Origin: DASRHG01 sp035650655
Lineage (GTDB): Bacteria > Desulfobacterota > Binatia > DP-6
DNA length: 24,943 nt
Direction of reading: 5' to 3'
Assembly (NCBI GenBank): GCA_035650655.1
Contig: DASRHG010000039.1
Span: 1 to 24,943, forward strand
Shown here: positions 14,563 through 21,898 of the stretch, piece after piece
Numbering within the stretch: the first letter of the stretch is position 1
How the letters are laid out: each line of letters starts with the position of its first letter
The notes under the pieces: generated by a model
Databases searched by the model: none
What the model saw: the letters and a program-made list of their open reading frames with translations, nothing else
What the model was told of the DNA's origin: nothing
Position numbers and translations under genes: made by a program

Positions 14563-16209
14563 ATGAACCACGGTCGCCGACCTCCGAAGGACCTCGCCAC
14601 CCGGCTCGAGAAGGACTTCATGATGGGTACATGGTGCGACATCGTCGGCGCTCGCGGTCCCGGAGGCGAGCAGGCAGGACGGACCGCGGACGCCACGGGC
14701 GAAATCGGGACGCGCGAGGCGCCGTTTCACTCGCTCTTCGAGGTCATGCGCCAGCCGATCACGAGGCCGCTGCTGCGCGACGAAGCGCTCGTCTCGGCCG
14801 TCCTGTCGTCCGTGCTCGACACGGCGTCGGCGCGTGTCGCCGTCCTGAGCTCCGACGGGACGATCGTCGCAGCGAACGCCGCCTGGCGCGAGTTCGCGGA
14901 TCGGAACGGGCTGCCCGACTCGCGGCACGCGGTCGGGTCGAACTATCTCGCGGTCTGCGAGCACGCGGACGGATCCGACCGCGAGTGGGCCAACGCCGCG
15001 GCGAGCGGCATTCGCGCGGTGGCGAGCGGAGCGGAGCGCGAGTTCTTCCTCGCATACTCCACGGGCACTCCCGAGCAGCGCTGGTTCGAGATGCGCGTCA
15101 AGCCGTTGCCGAAGCTGATCGGCGTGGTCGTCGCCCACGAGGCGACCGCCGGAGGCGTGCCCACGCACGGCACACCGCGCGGAACGCTCGACGGCGCGCG
15201 CACGCACCGGACCCTCGAGGCCGAGGACCTGTCCCTGGGCGACGAGGACGTGGACCACGCACGGCGCTTCGGCGGCCTCATCGGCAGGAGCGCTTCCATA
15301 CGGACCGTGCTCCGAAAGATCGAGCTGGTCGCCGAGACCGACGCGACGGTCCTCGTGGTCGGCGAGACGGGGACGGGGAAGGAGCTCGTGGCGCGCGCCG
15401 TCCACGCGCGCAGCGCGCGACGGGATCGGCCGCTCGTGTCGGTCAACTGCGCGGCGCTTCCGCCGAACCTCATCGAGAGCGAGCTGTTCGGGCACGAGCG
15501 GGGGGCGTTCACGGGCGCCGTCGGCCGACGGCGCGGGCGCTTCGAGATCGCGGACGGCGGCACGATCTTCCTCGACGAAGTCGCCGATATGCCGCCGGAG
15601 CTCCAGACCAAGCTCCTTCGCGTGCTCCAGGAGCAGGAGTTCGAGCGGCTCGGGTCCCCGACGACGTTGCACGTCGACGTGCGGGTGATCGCGGCGACGA
15701 ACCGAAATCTCACGCAGGCGATGAACGCCGGCACGTTCCGCGCCGATCTCTACTACCGCCTGATGGTGTTTCCCATCGAGCTGCCGCCTCTCCGCGAGCG
15801 TCCCGAGGACATTCGGCTGCTCATCCGCCACCTCGTCGACAAGCACCAGAAAGTCCTCGGCAAGACGATCGAGAAGGTCGCCACGTCGACGCTCGACGCG
15901 CTCTGCGCCTACTGCTGGCCCGGGAACGTGCGCGAGCTCGAAAACGTCGTCGAGCGGGCGATCATCCTGTCGTCCGGGCCGACGCTCTGCCTCGAGGAGA
16001 ACGTCTTCGAGCTTCCGCCGAACGCGCCCGAGACGTCGGTCCGCGAGACGTCGGTCCGATTGACGGACGTCGAGCGGGCGCACATCGAGCGCGTCCTGCG
16101 GGAGTGTCGGGGGCGCATCAAAGGCCGCGGGGGCGCGGCCGAACGCCTCGGGCTCGAGCCGAGCACGCTACGGTCACGCATGAAGCGGCTCCGCCTCGCG
16201 AGCCGTTGA
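14563..16209 (+). CDS. Sigma-54-dependent activator: PAS, AAA+, Fis-type HTH
   Basis: A 548-residue bacterial enhancer-binding protein that would remodel sigma-54 RNA polymerase. An N-terminal PAS-like sensor spans about residues 80-190 (VAVLSSDGTIVAANAAWREFA, then GSNYLAVCE with a Cys, then RWFEMRVKPL); there is no phosphorylatable receiver domain. The AAA+ domain runs from about 240 to 480: Walker A GETGTGKE 267-274, sigma-54-contact loop GAFTGA 314-319, Walker B GGTIFLDEV, and the sensor arginine region WPGNVRELENVVERA. A Fis-type helix-turn-helix ends the protein (RLGLEPSTLRSRMKRL). ATG at 14563 has GGGGA upstream; ATG at 14620 (AGAAGGAC before it) is an alternative, and the frame is open back to a TTG at 14422. 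It is divergent from the SYLF gene and paralogous to the activator at 19968. Confidence 0.93.
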   Translation: MNHGRRPPKDLATRLEKDFMMGTWCDIVGARGPGGEQAGRTADATGEIGTREAPFHSLFEVMRQPITRPLLRDEALVSAVLSSVLDTASARVAVLSSDGTIVAANAAWREFADRNGLPDSRHAVGSNYLAVCEHADGSDREWANAAASGIRAVASGAEREFFLAYSTGTPEQRWFEMRVKPLPKLIGVVVAHEATAGGVPTHGTPRGTLDGARTHRTLEAEDLSLGDEDVDHARRFGGLIGRSASIRTVLRKIELVAETDATVLVVGETGTGKELVARAVHARSARRDRPLVSVNCAALPPNLIESELFGHERGAFTGAVGRRRGRFEIADGGTIFLDEVADMPPELQTKLLRVLQEQEFERLGSPTTLHVDVRVIAATNRNLTQAMNAGTFRADLYYRLMVFPIELPPLRERPEDIRLLIRHLVDKHQKVLGKTIEKVATSTLDALCAYCWPGNVRELENVVERAIILSSGPTLCLEENVFELPPNAPETSVRETSVRLTDVERAHIERVLRECRGRIKGRGGAAERLGLEPSTLRSRMKRLRLASR

Positions 16210-16228
16210 CCGACCTCCCGCGGAGGGA

Positions 16229-16263
16229 GGGCGAGATCTCGCCCGTCGGGCGAGATTCCGTCC
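16229..16263. promoter_or_regulatory. Tandem candidate activator sites for the mla operon
   Basis: GGGCGAGATCTCGCCC (16229-16244) is a perfect 16-base palindrome; GGGCGAGATTCCGTCC (16248-16263) repeats its left half and a diverged right half. They are centred 19 bases apart, about 115 and 96 bases upstream of the predicted mla start point. An overlapping CCCGTCGG/CCGACGGG repeat (16242-16249 and 16262-16269) is also present. The first palindrome sits about 20 bases after the activator gene's stop, so a terminator role is an alternative, but no T-run follows. Confidence 0.6.
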
Positions 16264-16324
16264 GACGGGACGACTTCCGAACGGCCTCACGAGCGCCGTC
16301 CCGCGGCCGGCCGGCCGGCGGGCC

Positions 16325-16340
16325 CGGCGTCCGTCTTGCT
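16325..16340 (+). promoter_or_regulatory. Sigma-54-type promoter of the mla operon
   Basis: CGGCGTCCGTCTTGCT has GGC and TTGC with the exact 12-base GG-to-GC spacing. The start point would fall near 16351, leaving only about 7 bases before the mlaE ATG, an unusually short leader. Presence of two candidate activator sites upstream supports it. Confidence 0.55.
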
Positions 16341-16357
16341 GTTCGGCGACGGGACGC

Positions 16358-17512
16358 ATGCCAGGCGCCGAGCAATCGTCCGACTCTGGAGACCGCAGGC
16401 TCGCCGTCGGGCGCGTCGCGGAAGACACCGTCGTCGTTCGAGTCGGCGGCACGTGGCGGCTCGACGCGGGCGCGCCGCCGCTCGCTGCCGTCGAGGGAGC
16501 GCTTGCGCGCCCACCCGCGGTCCGGCGCGTGAGGTTCGATGCCGGCGCGCTCTGCCGCTTCGACAGCAGCGTGGTGGCGTTTCTCGCCAGCGTCGTCGCT
16601 CTCGGGAAGGCGCGCGGTGCGGCGGTCGACGAGGACGGGCTTCCGCCCGGCATCAGGCGCATCCTCGCCCTCGCCGACGCGGTTCCCGAGACCACCGCAC
16701 GGCGGCCGTCCAGCCGCCCCGACCTGCTGACACGTGTCGGCGAGCGGGCGCTCGGGGCGCTCGAGGCGGGCCACGAATTCCTCCGATTCGTCGGCGAGAT
16801 CACGCGCGGCGGCGTCCAGGTCCTCCGCCGGCGCGCGCGATACCGCACCTCGGACGTCGTCCTGCTGATGCAGCAGGTCGGCGCCGACGCGCTGCCGATC
16901 GTCACGCTCGTCGGGTTCCTCGTCGGCGCGATTCTCGCCTTCGTCGGTGCGGTGCAGCTCGAGCAGTTCGGGGCGGCGATCTACGTGGCGAACCTCGTCG
17001 GGATCGCGATCGTCCGCGACATGGGCGCCATGATGACGGCGATCGTCATGGCGGGGCGAAGCGGCGCGTCCTTCGCCGCGGAGCTGGCGACGATGAACGT
17101 CACGCAGGAGACGGATGCCCTCACGACGACGGGCCTCCCGCCGCTCGAGTTCCTGGTGCTTCCGCGCGTCATCGCGCTCTGCGCCATGATGCCGCTGCTC
17201 TGCCTCTACGCGGACCTGCTCGGCATCGTCGGCGGCGGCGTGGTGGGGACCGGGATGCTCGGCCTGTCCGCGCGGACCTACGCGCAGCAGACGGCCGGCG
17301 CGGTCAGCGTGACGGATCTCGTGGGCGGCGTCTTCAAGGCCGGGGTGTACGGCCTCCTGATCGCGATCGCCGGCTGCCTGCGCGGGATGGCGGCGGGACG
17401 CAGCTCGTCGGCCGTCGGCGCGGCGACGACCTCGGCGGTCGTCACGAGCATCGTGCTCGTCATCGCCGCGTGCGGCGTGTTCTCGGTGGTCTTCTACGTC
17501 CTCGGGATCTGA
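16358..17512 (+). CDS. mlaE: MlaE-family ABC permease with N-terminal STAS domain
   Basis: A 384-residue inner-membrane permease of the MlaE / YrbE family that moves phospholipids or other lipids between membranes. Residues about 15-105 form a STAS-like domain (VVVRVGGTWRLDAGAPPL, then VRRVRFDAGALCRFDSSVVAFLASVVALGKARG). Then comes the MlaE core: LPIVTLVGFLVGAILAFVGAVQL, ANLVGIAIVRDMGAMMTAIVMAGRSGASFAAELATM, the coupling-helix segment TQETDALTTTGLPPLEFLVLPRVIAL, and further membrane helices to the end. E. coli MlaE has the STAS partner (MlaB) as a separate protein; here it is fused. ATG at 16358 starts the STAS domain. One base separates it from mlaF. First gene of a five-gene operon. Confidence 0.94.
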   Translation: MPGAEQSSDSGDRRLAVGRVAEDTVVVRVGGTWRLDAGAPPLAAVEGALARPPAVRRVRFDAGALCRFDSSVVAFLASVVALGKARGAAVDEDGLPPGIRRILALADAVPETTARRPSSRPDLLTRVGERALGALEAGHEFLRFVGEITRGGVQVLRRRARYRTSDVVLLMQQVGADALPIVTLVGFLVGAILAFVGAVQLEQFGAAIYVANLVGIAIVRDMGAMMTAIVMAGRSGASFAAELATMNVTQETDALTTTGLPPLEFLVLPRVIALCAMMPLLCLYADLLGIVGGGVVGTGMLGLSARTYAQQTAGAVSVTDLVGGVFKAGVYGLLIAIAGCLRGMAAGRSSSAVGAATTSAVVTSIVLVIAACGVFSVVFYVLGI

Positions 17513-17513
17513 C

Positions 17514-18275
17514 GTGAGCACGCCCGACGCCCACATCGAGGTCCGCCACCTGACGATGGCGTACGGAAGCTTCGTCGTGATGAACGACCTGAGCTTCACG
17601 ATTCGCCGTGGCGACGTGTTCATCATCATGGGGGGCAGCGGGTCCGGAAAGAGCACGCTCCTCCAGCACATGATCGGTCTGCGCGAGCCCGCCGCCGGCG
17701 AGGTCCTGTACGAGGGCGTGAGCTTCACGCGCGCGGAGCCCGAGGTGCGGATGCGCCTCCTACGGCGGTGCGGCGTCCTCTACCAGGGCGGCGGCCTGTG
17801 GAGCTCGATGACGCTCGCCGAGAACATCGGGCTCCCGCTCTCCCAGTTCACGCCGCTCGGCCCGCGCGATGTCCGGGAGCTCGCGTCGTTCAAGCTCGCG
17901 CTCGTCGGCCTGAGGGGTTTCGAGGACTTCTACCCCTCCGAGATCAGCGGAGGCATGCAGAAGCGGGCCGGTCTCGCGCGCGCCATGGCGCTCGACCCGG
18001 ACGTCCTCTTCTTCGACGAGCCGGGCGCCGGCCTCGACCCCATCAGCTCGCGGCGCCTCGACGATTTGATCGTGGAGCTGCGCGACAGCCTCGGCGCGAC
18101 CGTCGTCGTCGTGACCCACGAGCTCGCGAGCATCTTCGCGATCGGCACGAACAGCGTCTTCCTCGACACCGACCGGCGTACGATGACGGCGGCCGGCCCG
18201 CCGCGCGTCCTCCGCGACGAGTCGCCCGACCCGACCGTGCGTCGCTTCCTGCGTCGGGGTGACGGAACGGGGTGA
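17514..18275 (+). CDS. mlaF: MlaF-family ABC transporter ATPase
   Basis: A 253-residue ATPase that powers the MlaE-type lipid transporter at the cytoplasmic face. Seen: Walker A GGSGSGKST at residues 40-48, Q-loop LYQGGGLWSSMTLAENIGLPL at about 89-109 (typical MlaF), signature SGGMQKR at 145-151, Walker B VLFFDEP at 164-170, D-loop GLDP, and H-loop His202. The SGGMQKR form of the signature is characteristic of MlaF/Mkl importers. GTG at 17514 starts the ORF one base after mlaE's stop; its ribosome site lies inside mlaE. Its stop overlaps the beginning of the mlaD region, indicating translational coupling. Confidence 0.96.
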   Translation: MSTPDAHIEVRHLTMAYGSFVVMNDLSFTIRRGDVFIIMGGSGSGKSTLLQHMIGLREPAAGEVLYEGVSFTRAEPEVRMRLLRRCGVLYQGGGLWSSMTLAENIGLPLSQFTPLGPRDVRELASFKLALVGLRGFEDFYPSEISGGMQKRAGLARAMALDPDVLFFDEPGAGLDPISSRRLDDLIVELRDSLGATVVVVTHELASIFAIGTNSVFLDTDRRTMTAAGPPRVLRDESPDPTVRRFLRRGDGTG

Positions 18276-18280
18276 GTATC

Positions 18281-19237
18281 ATGGGACGCCGTCCGAATCC
18301 GGCCGTCATCGGAGCGTTCGTCGTCGGCGCCGTCGTGTTGGCGGTCGTCGGCGTCCTCGTCCTCGGCTCGGGCCGGTACTTCCGCGCGACGATGCCCGTG
18401 GTCGTGTACTTCACGGGCTCGGTCAACGGGCTCGCCGTCGGGGCGCCCGTCAAGTTCAAGGGGGTCCCGGTGGGCGACGTCCGCGACATCCGCCTGAACA
18501 TCGCCCCGCACGAGCGCGCCGCGGCGGACGTGCGCATCCCGGTCCTGATCGAGCTGGACCAGGGGCGGATCGCGGAGCAAGGGGTGAGAACCGGGGTCGA
18601 CGAGAAGACGCTGCGCCGTCTCATCGACGAAGGGCTTCGCGCACAGCTCAGCACCGAGAGCTTCGTGACCGGCGTCCTCTACGTCGCGCTCGACCTCCGA
18701 CCCGGGACGCCGGTCCGGCTCGTATCCGACCCGACGGTCCCGTACGTCGAGATCCCGGCGCTGCCGACCGCGATGGAGGCGGTGCAGGACGCGGCGGGCC
18801 GGATCGTGTCGAAGCTCGAGAACGTGGACCTGGACGAGCTCGTCGCCGCGGCCTCGCGAACGCTCCAGGGGCTCGATCGGATCCTGAGCACCCGCGAGGC
18901 GCAGGCGCTGCCCGCCTCGACCGAGCACCTGCTGCGAACGTTGGACGAGACCGCGGATCAAATGAACCAGCTGGCGACGAATGCGAACGGCATGCTCGTG
19001 CCGAAGCTCACGACGGCGCTCGACGCCGCATCCGGGGCCCTGCGTGACGCGGGCGAGACGTTCCGGACGCTTCAGTCGACCTTCGAGCCCAGCGCGCCGC
19101 TCGGCTACCGGCTCGAGCGGGCGCTGGCGGGGGTCACGTCGGCGGCGGGCGCGATCGAAGGCCTGGCCGAGCAGCTCGAGCGCGACCCGAGCTCGCTCGT
19201 TCGCGGGCGCTCCGTATCGCAGGACAGTGCCAGGTGA
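18281..19237 (+). CDS. mlaD: MlaD/MCE-domain lipid-transport substrate-binding protein
   Basis: A 318-residue MCE protein: a single N-terminal membrane anchor (VIGAFVVGAVVLAVVGVLVLG, about residues 8-28), then an MCE domain at about 37-115 (VVYFTGSVNGLAVGAPVKFKGVPVGDVRDIRL). A longer periplasmic helical region follows to the end. Such proteins hexamerise to form a hydrophobic path for lipids. The length and the insertion EKTLRRLIDEGLRAQLSTESFVTGVLYVAL resemble the MlaD proteins that pair with a PqiC-like lipoprotein. GTG at 18272 overlapping mlaF's stop is possible, but ATG at 18281 with GGGGTGAG upstream is preferred. The stop overlaps the lipoprotein gene's GTG start (GTGA). Confidence 0.94.
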   Translation: MGRRPNPAVIGAFVVGAVVLAVVGVLVLGSGRYFRATMPVVVYFTGSVNGLAVGAPVKFKGVPVGDVRDIRLNIAPHERAAADVRIPVLIELDQGRIAEQGVRTGVDEKTLRRLIDEGLRAQLSTESFVTGVLYVALDLRPGTPVRLVSDPTVPYVEIPALPTAMEAVQDAAGRIVSKLENVDLDELVAAASRTLQGLDRILSTREAQALPASTEHLLRTLDETADQMNQLATNANGMLVPKLTTALDAASGALRDAGETFRTLQSTFEPSAPLGYRLERALAGVTSAAGAIEGLAEQLERDPSSLVRGRSVSQDSAR

Positions 19238-19971
19238 CTCGGCTGCTGATCGCCTGCGGCGTCGTGCTCGCCGCCTGCTCGCCGCTCGCGCCGCGTCCGG
19301 ACCGGACGCGATTCTTCGTCCTCGCCCCGATATCGCCGGATCCCGGCACCGTGGAGCGCCTGCGGCCCGACGCCGTCATCGGCCTCGGGCCGATGACGTT
19401 TCCGTCGTATCTCCGGCGGACGGCGCTCGTCACGCGCGTCGGGCCGAATCGGGTCACGTTCTCCGACGATGCGCGCTGGGCGGAGCCGGTCGAAACGAGC
19501 TTCCAGCGCGTCCTTGCCCTCAACCTGGCGACGCTGCTCGGGACCGATCGCATCGTCGGCTACCCGTGGGTGCGCCCGCCGGCTCCCGACTATGCGATCG
19601 CCGTGGACGTCTCCCGCTTCGAGCGCACGACGGACGGCGGCGGCGAGCTCGCCGCGCGGGTCACGATCCACGACCGCGCCGGCAAGGTTCTCGAGCGGCG
19701 CGACGTGCGCCTCGTCGAGCACGCTCCCGGGGGAGGAGAGGAGGACACCGTCGCGGCCCTGAGCACGGCGCTCGCCGGCCTGAGCCGCGAAATCGCCGGG
19801 AGCACGCAGCGGCTGGACGGCGACCGGCATGCCGTGGGGAGGCGTACCCGAACGAGCGGGCGCAGCGCGCCGATCATTCGGGGCGCGTGCGGTCCGTCGC
19901 GCCGGTGCGCGACGCGCCGCACGGCCGCGCTCTTGCCCGGCCGTTGGGCCAGCGGCCCGCTCTTCGCATGA
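19234..19971 (+). CDS. ABC-transport auxiliary lipoprotein (PqiC / DUF330-like)
   Basis: A 245-residue lipoprotein of the ABC_trans_aux / PqiC type, thought to sit in the outer membrane and receive or dock the MCE tunnel. Signal peptide with lipobox LAAC, lipidated Cys15; then FFVLAPISPDP, IGLGPMTFPSYLRRTALVTRVGPNRVTFSDDARWAEPVETSFQRVLALNLATLL, and a beta-rich part to about residue 190. The last 55 or so residues are Arg-rich and unlike the family, which normally ends near 190-200. They may be a lineage-specific tail or a late frameshift. The start GTG overlaps the mlaD stop, and the stop overlaps the activator start (ATGA at 19968). Confidence 0.88.
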   Translation: MTRLLIACGVVLAACSPLAPRPDRTRFFVLAPISPDPGTVERLRPDAVIGLGPMTFPSYLRRTALVTRVGPNRVTFSDDARWAEPVETSFQRVLALNLATLLGTDRIVGYPWVRPPAPDYAIAVDVSRFERTTDGGGELAARVTIHDRAGKVLERRDVRLVEHAPGGGEEDTVAALSTALAGLSREIAGSTQRLDGDRHAVGRRTRTSGRSAPIIRGACGPSRRCATRRTAALLPGRWASGPLFA

Positions 19972-21437
19972 CGGCCTCGGGTAACCCGGCGTCCTCTCAC
20001 GACTCCCGGCGGCTCTCGGGCGTGCATGAGGGCGCTGCCGCTCCCATCCTCGAGGCGCTCCCCGACCACATCGCGGTGCTCGATCCGACCGGCACGATCG
20101 TCGCGGTCAACCGGGCGTGGCGACGCTTTGCGGCCGCAAACGGGTGGCACGACCCGACCTGCGGCGTCGGAACGAGCTACTTCGCGGTCTGCGAGAGAGC
20201 GAAGGATTCGCACGCCTCGGACGCCGCGCGGGCGATCCGGGACGTCCTCACCGGCCAGACGCGCGAGCGCGCCGTCCGATATCCCTGCCTCACGGGGGAG
20301 GGGCCCGGTCCGTGGTTCGAGATGCACGTCGCGCGCCCTGCGGGCGGTGGGGGCGCGATCGTGACGCACCGACCGGCCGGATGTCTCGGCGACGTCGAGG
20401 AGCGGCTGGCGGAGGCGCTCGCCGAGCTCGGACGGCTCAAGGAGCGCCTGGAGGCCGAGAACCAGCTGAGCCACGAGCTGAGCCGCGCCGAGGAATTCGA
20501 GGATCTCGTGGGGGAGAGCGCCGCCATGCGGCGGATGTTCCAGCGGGTGGAGCGCGTGGCGCGGACCGACGTGACCGTGATGCTCCTCGGTGAGACGGGC
20601 ACCGGAAAGGAGCTGGTCGCGCGTGCGATTCACGCCCGCAGCGCACGCCGTGGCCGCGCTCTCGTGCGCGTCGACTGCGCCGCACTTCCCGCCACGCTCA
20701 TCGAAAGCGAGCTCTTCGGCCACGAGAAAGGCGCGTTCACCGGGGCGCTGGAGCGGAAGCTCGGGCGCTTCGAGCTCGCCAACGGCGGCTCGATCTTCCT
20801 CGACGAGATCGGCGACCTCGCCCCCGAGGTGCAGGCGAAGCTGCTGCGCGTGCTGCAGGAGGGAGAGTTCGAGCGGGTGGGGTCGACCTCGGCCCTCCGC
20901 ACCGACGTGCGGGTCATCGCGGCGACGAACCGCGACTTGCGGGGAGCCATCGAGAGCGGCTCCTTTCGCCCCGACCTCTACTACCGGCTGATGGTGTTCC
21001 CGATCGAGCTGCCGCCCCTGCGCCAGCGACGCGAGGACATCCCGTTCCTCGTGTCGTACTTCGTCACCAAGCACCAGCGACGGATGGGACGAGCGATCGC
21101 GCGCGTCCCGACCTCGCTGCTCGACGCCTTCGGCGCCTACCCCTGGCCGGGGAACGTCCGCGAGCTCGAGAACCTCGTCGAGCGCGCGCTCGTCGTGTCC
21201 ACCGACGGTGTGCTGCGCATCGAAGACCCGCTTCCGGATGGCTTCCGTGACGTCTGGCACTCGCCCTCCGAGCGCCTCGACGACGTCGAGCGCGACCACA
21301 TCCGGCGGGTGCTCGCGCGATGCGGCGGGCGGGTGAAGGGCCCCGGGAACGCCGCCTGCCGTCTCGGGCTCAAGCCGAGCACGCTACGCTCGCGCATGAA
21401 GAAGCTCGGGATCGTCCGGAGCGAGGCGGTCTCGTAG
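19968..21437 (+). CDS. Sigma-54-dependent activator in the mla operon: PAS, coiled coil, AAA+, Fis HTH
   Basis: A 489-residue enhancer-binding protein, paralogue of the one at 14563. The PAS-like sensor spans about residues 25-135 (HIAVLDPTGTIVAVNRAWRRFA, GTSYFAVCE with the same Cys, PWFEMHVARP). A short coiled coil follows (about 143-176, LAELGRLKERLEAENQLSHEL). The AAA+ domain has Walker A GETGTGKE 208-215, GAFTGA 255-260, GGSIFLDEIGDL and WPGNVRELENLVERA. The Fis-type helix-turn-helix ends LGLKPSTLRSRMKKLGI, almost identical to its paralogue, so both may bind the same DNA site. No receiver domain. ATG overlaps the lipoprotein stop (ATGA), making it the fifth gene of the operon it probably activates. 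Confidence 0.94.
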   Translation: MTASGNPASSHDSRRLSGVHEGAAAPILEALPDHIAVLDPTGTIVAVNRAWRRFAAANGWHDPTCGVGTSYFAVCERAKDSHASDAARAIRDVLTGQTRERAVRYPCLTGEGPGPWFEMHVARPAGGGGAIVTHRPAGCLGDVEERLAEALAELGRLKERLEAENQLSHELSRAEEFEDLVGESAAMRRMFQRVERVARTDVTVMLLGETGTGKELVARAIHARSARRGRALVRVDCAALPATLIESELFGHEKGAFTGALERKLGRFELANGGSIFLDEIGDLAPEVQAKLLRVLQEGEFERVGSTSALRTDVRVIAATNRDLRGAIESGSFRPDLYYRLMVFPIELPPLRQRREDIPFLVSYFVTKHQRRMGRAIARVPTSLLDAFGAYPWPGNVRELENLVERALVVSTDGVLRIEDPLPDGFRDVWHSPSERLDDVERDHIRRVLARCGGRVKGPGNAACRLGLKPSTLRSRMKKLGIVRSEAVS

Positions 21438-21445
21438 CGGCGGAC

Positions 21446-21751
21446 TCACTTCGGCTTCACCGCCGGCGACACCGCGCCGGCGGCGGGAGCGCGAGTCCGC
21501 CGCGCGACGAGGAGGAGCGCAATGTACGGTGACGCCCCGATCACCTCCGCGCCCGCGTCCTCCAGCTCGTGGATGGCGGCGATTCCCGCGTCGTCCGCCC
21601 GGCGGAGGTCGCGCAGGTCGACGCGGAGGCGCCCCTTGGGATTGTGGCAGAGACGTCGCAGCTCGCGCGTCGCCTCACCGACGAGCTCGCCGTCGACGCG
21701 AACGATGACGGTCTTCGTCCGGGAGGTCCGCTTTTCGAGGAAGAACGCCAT
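21446..21751 (-). CDS. Solo STAS-like domain protein
   Basis: A 101-residue small protein resembling a STAS domain: KTVIVRVDGELVGEATRELRRL, then the strand-helix RLRVDLRDLRRADDAGIAAIHELEDAGAEVIG, where ADDAG replaces the usual (D/N)SAG loop, and a Pro/Ala-rich tail. STAS proteins include MlaB, which binds MlaF, and anti-sigma-factor antagonists. The conserved Ser/Thr phosphorylation position appears to be Asp or Ala. ATG at 21751 (GGGAG upstream) fits the domain; a longer open frame upstream is not protein-like. Convergent with the activator gene and driven by a close sigma-54-type promoter. A role as an extra subunit or regulator of the Mla-type transporter is inferred. Confidence 0.75.
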   Translation of the reverse strand: MAFFLEKRTSRTKTVIVRVDGELVGEATRELRRLCHNPKGRLRVDLRDLRRADDAGIAAIHELEDAGAEVIGASPYIALLLVARRTRAPAAGAVSPAVKPK

Positions 21752-21766
21752 CCGCTCCCGCAAGAT

Positions 21767-21782
21767 CGCAGGATTCGTGCCA
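21767..21782 (-). promoter_or_regulatory. Sigma-54-type promoter of the STAS-like gene
   Basis: Read leftward, TGGCACGAATCCTGCG has an exact TGGCACG -24 box and CTGC at -12 with correct spacing. The predicted start point (about 21756) leaves only about 5 bases before the STAS-like ATG, so translation would be nearly leaderless or the true start lies elsewhere. Confidence 0.65.
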
Positions 21783-21819
21783 GCGCCCGCCCCGGTGGGC
21801 GGACGCGGGAGACGCTCGC

Positions 21820-21856
21820 GGACGGATGATCGCCCTGCGCGCGCGACATTCCGTAC
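21820..21856. promoter_or_regulatory. Paired candidate activator sites between divergent sigma-54 promoters
   Basis: GCGCGACATTCCGTAC (21841-21856) and, on the minus strand, GGGCGATCATCCGTCC (21820-21835) both resemble GGGCGAGATTCCGTCC of the mla operon. They are centred 21 bases apart, about 77 and 98 bases upstream of the lipoprotein start point and 72 and 93 bases upstream of the STAS one. Longer imperfect inverted symmetry (GGAGACGC 21808-21815 with GCGTCTCC 21866-21873) surrounds them. Confidence 0.55.
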
Positions 21857-21898
21857 CCTGCGAGGGCGTCTCCGTCCGCGGGCCGGCCCGGGCGCGGC

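Noticed and set aside
16229..16244. Perfect palindrome read as a transcription terminator of the first activator gene
   Set aside because: No T-run follows, and the motif matches sites before other sigma-54-type promoters, so an activator site is the better explanation.
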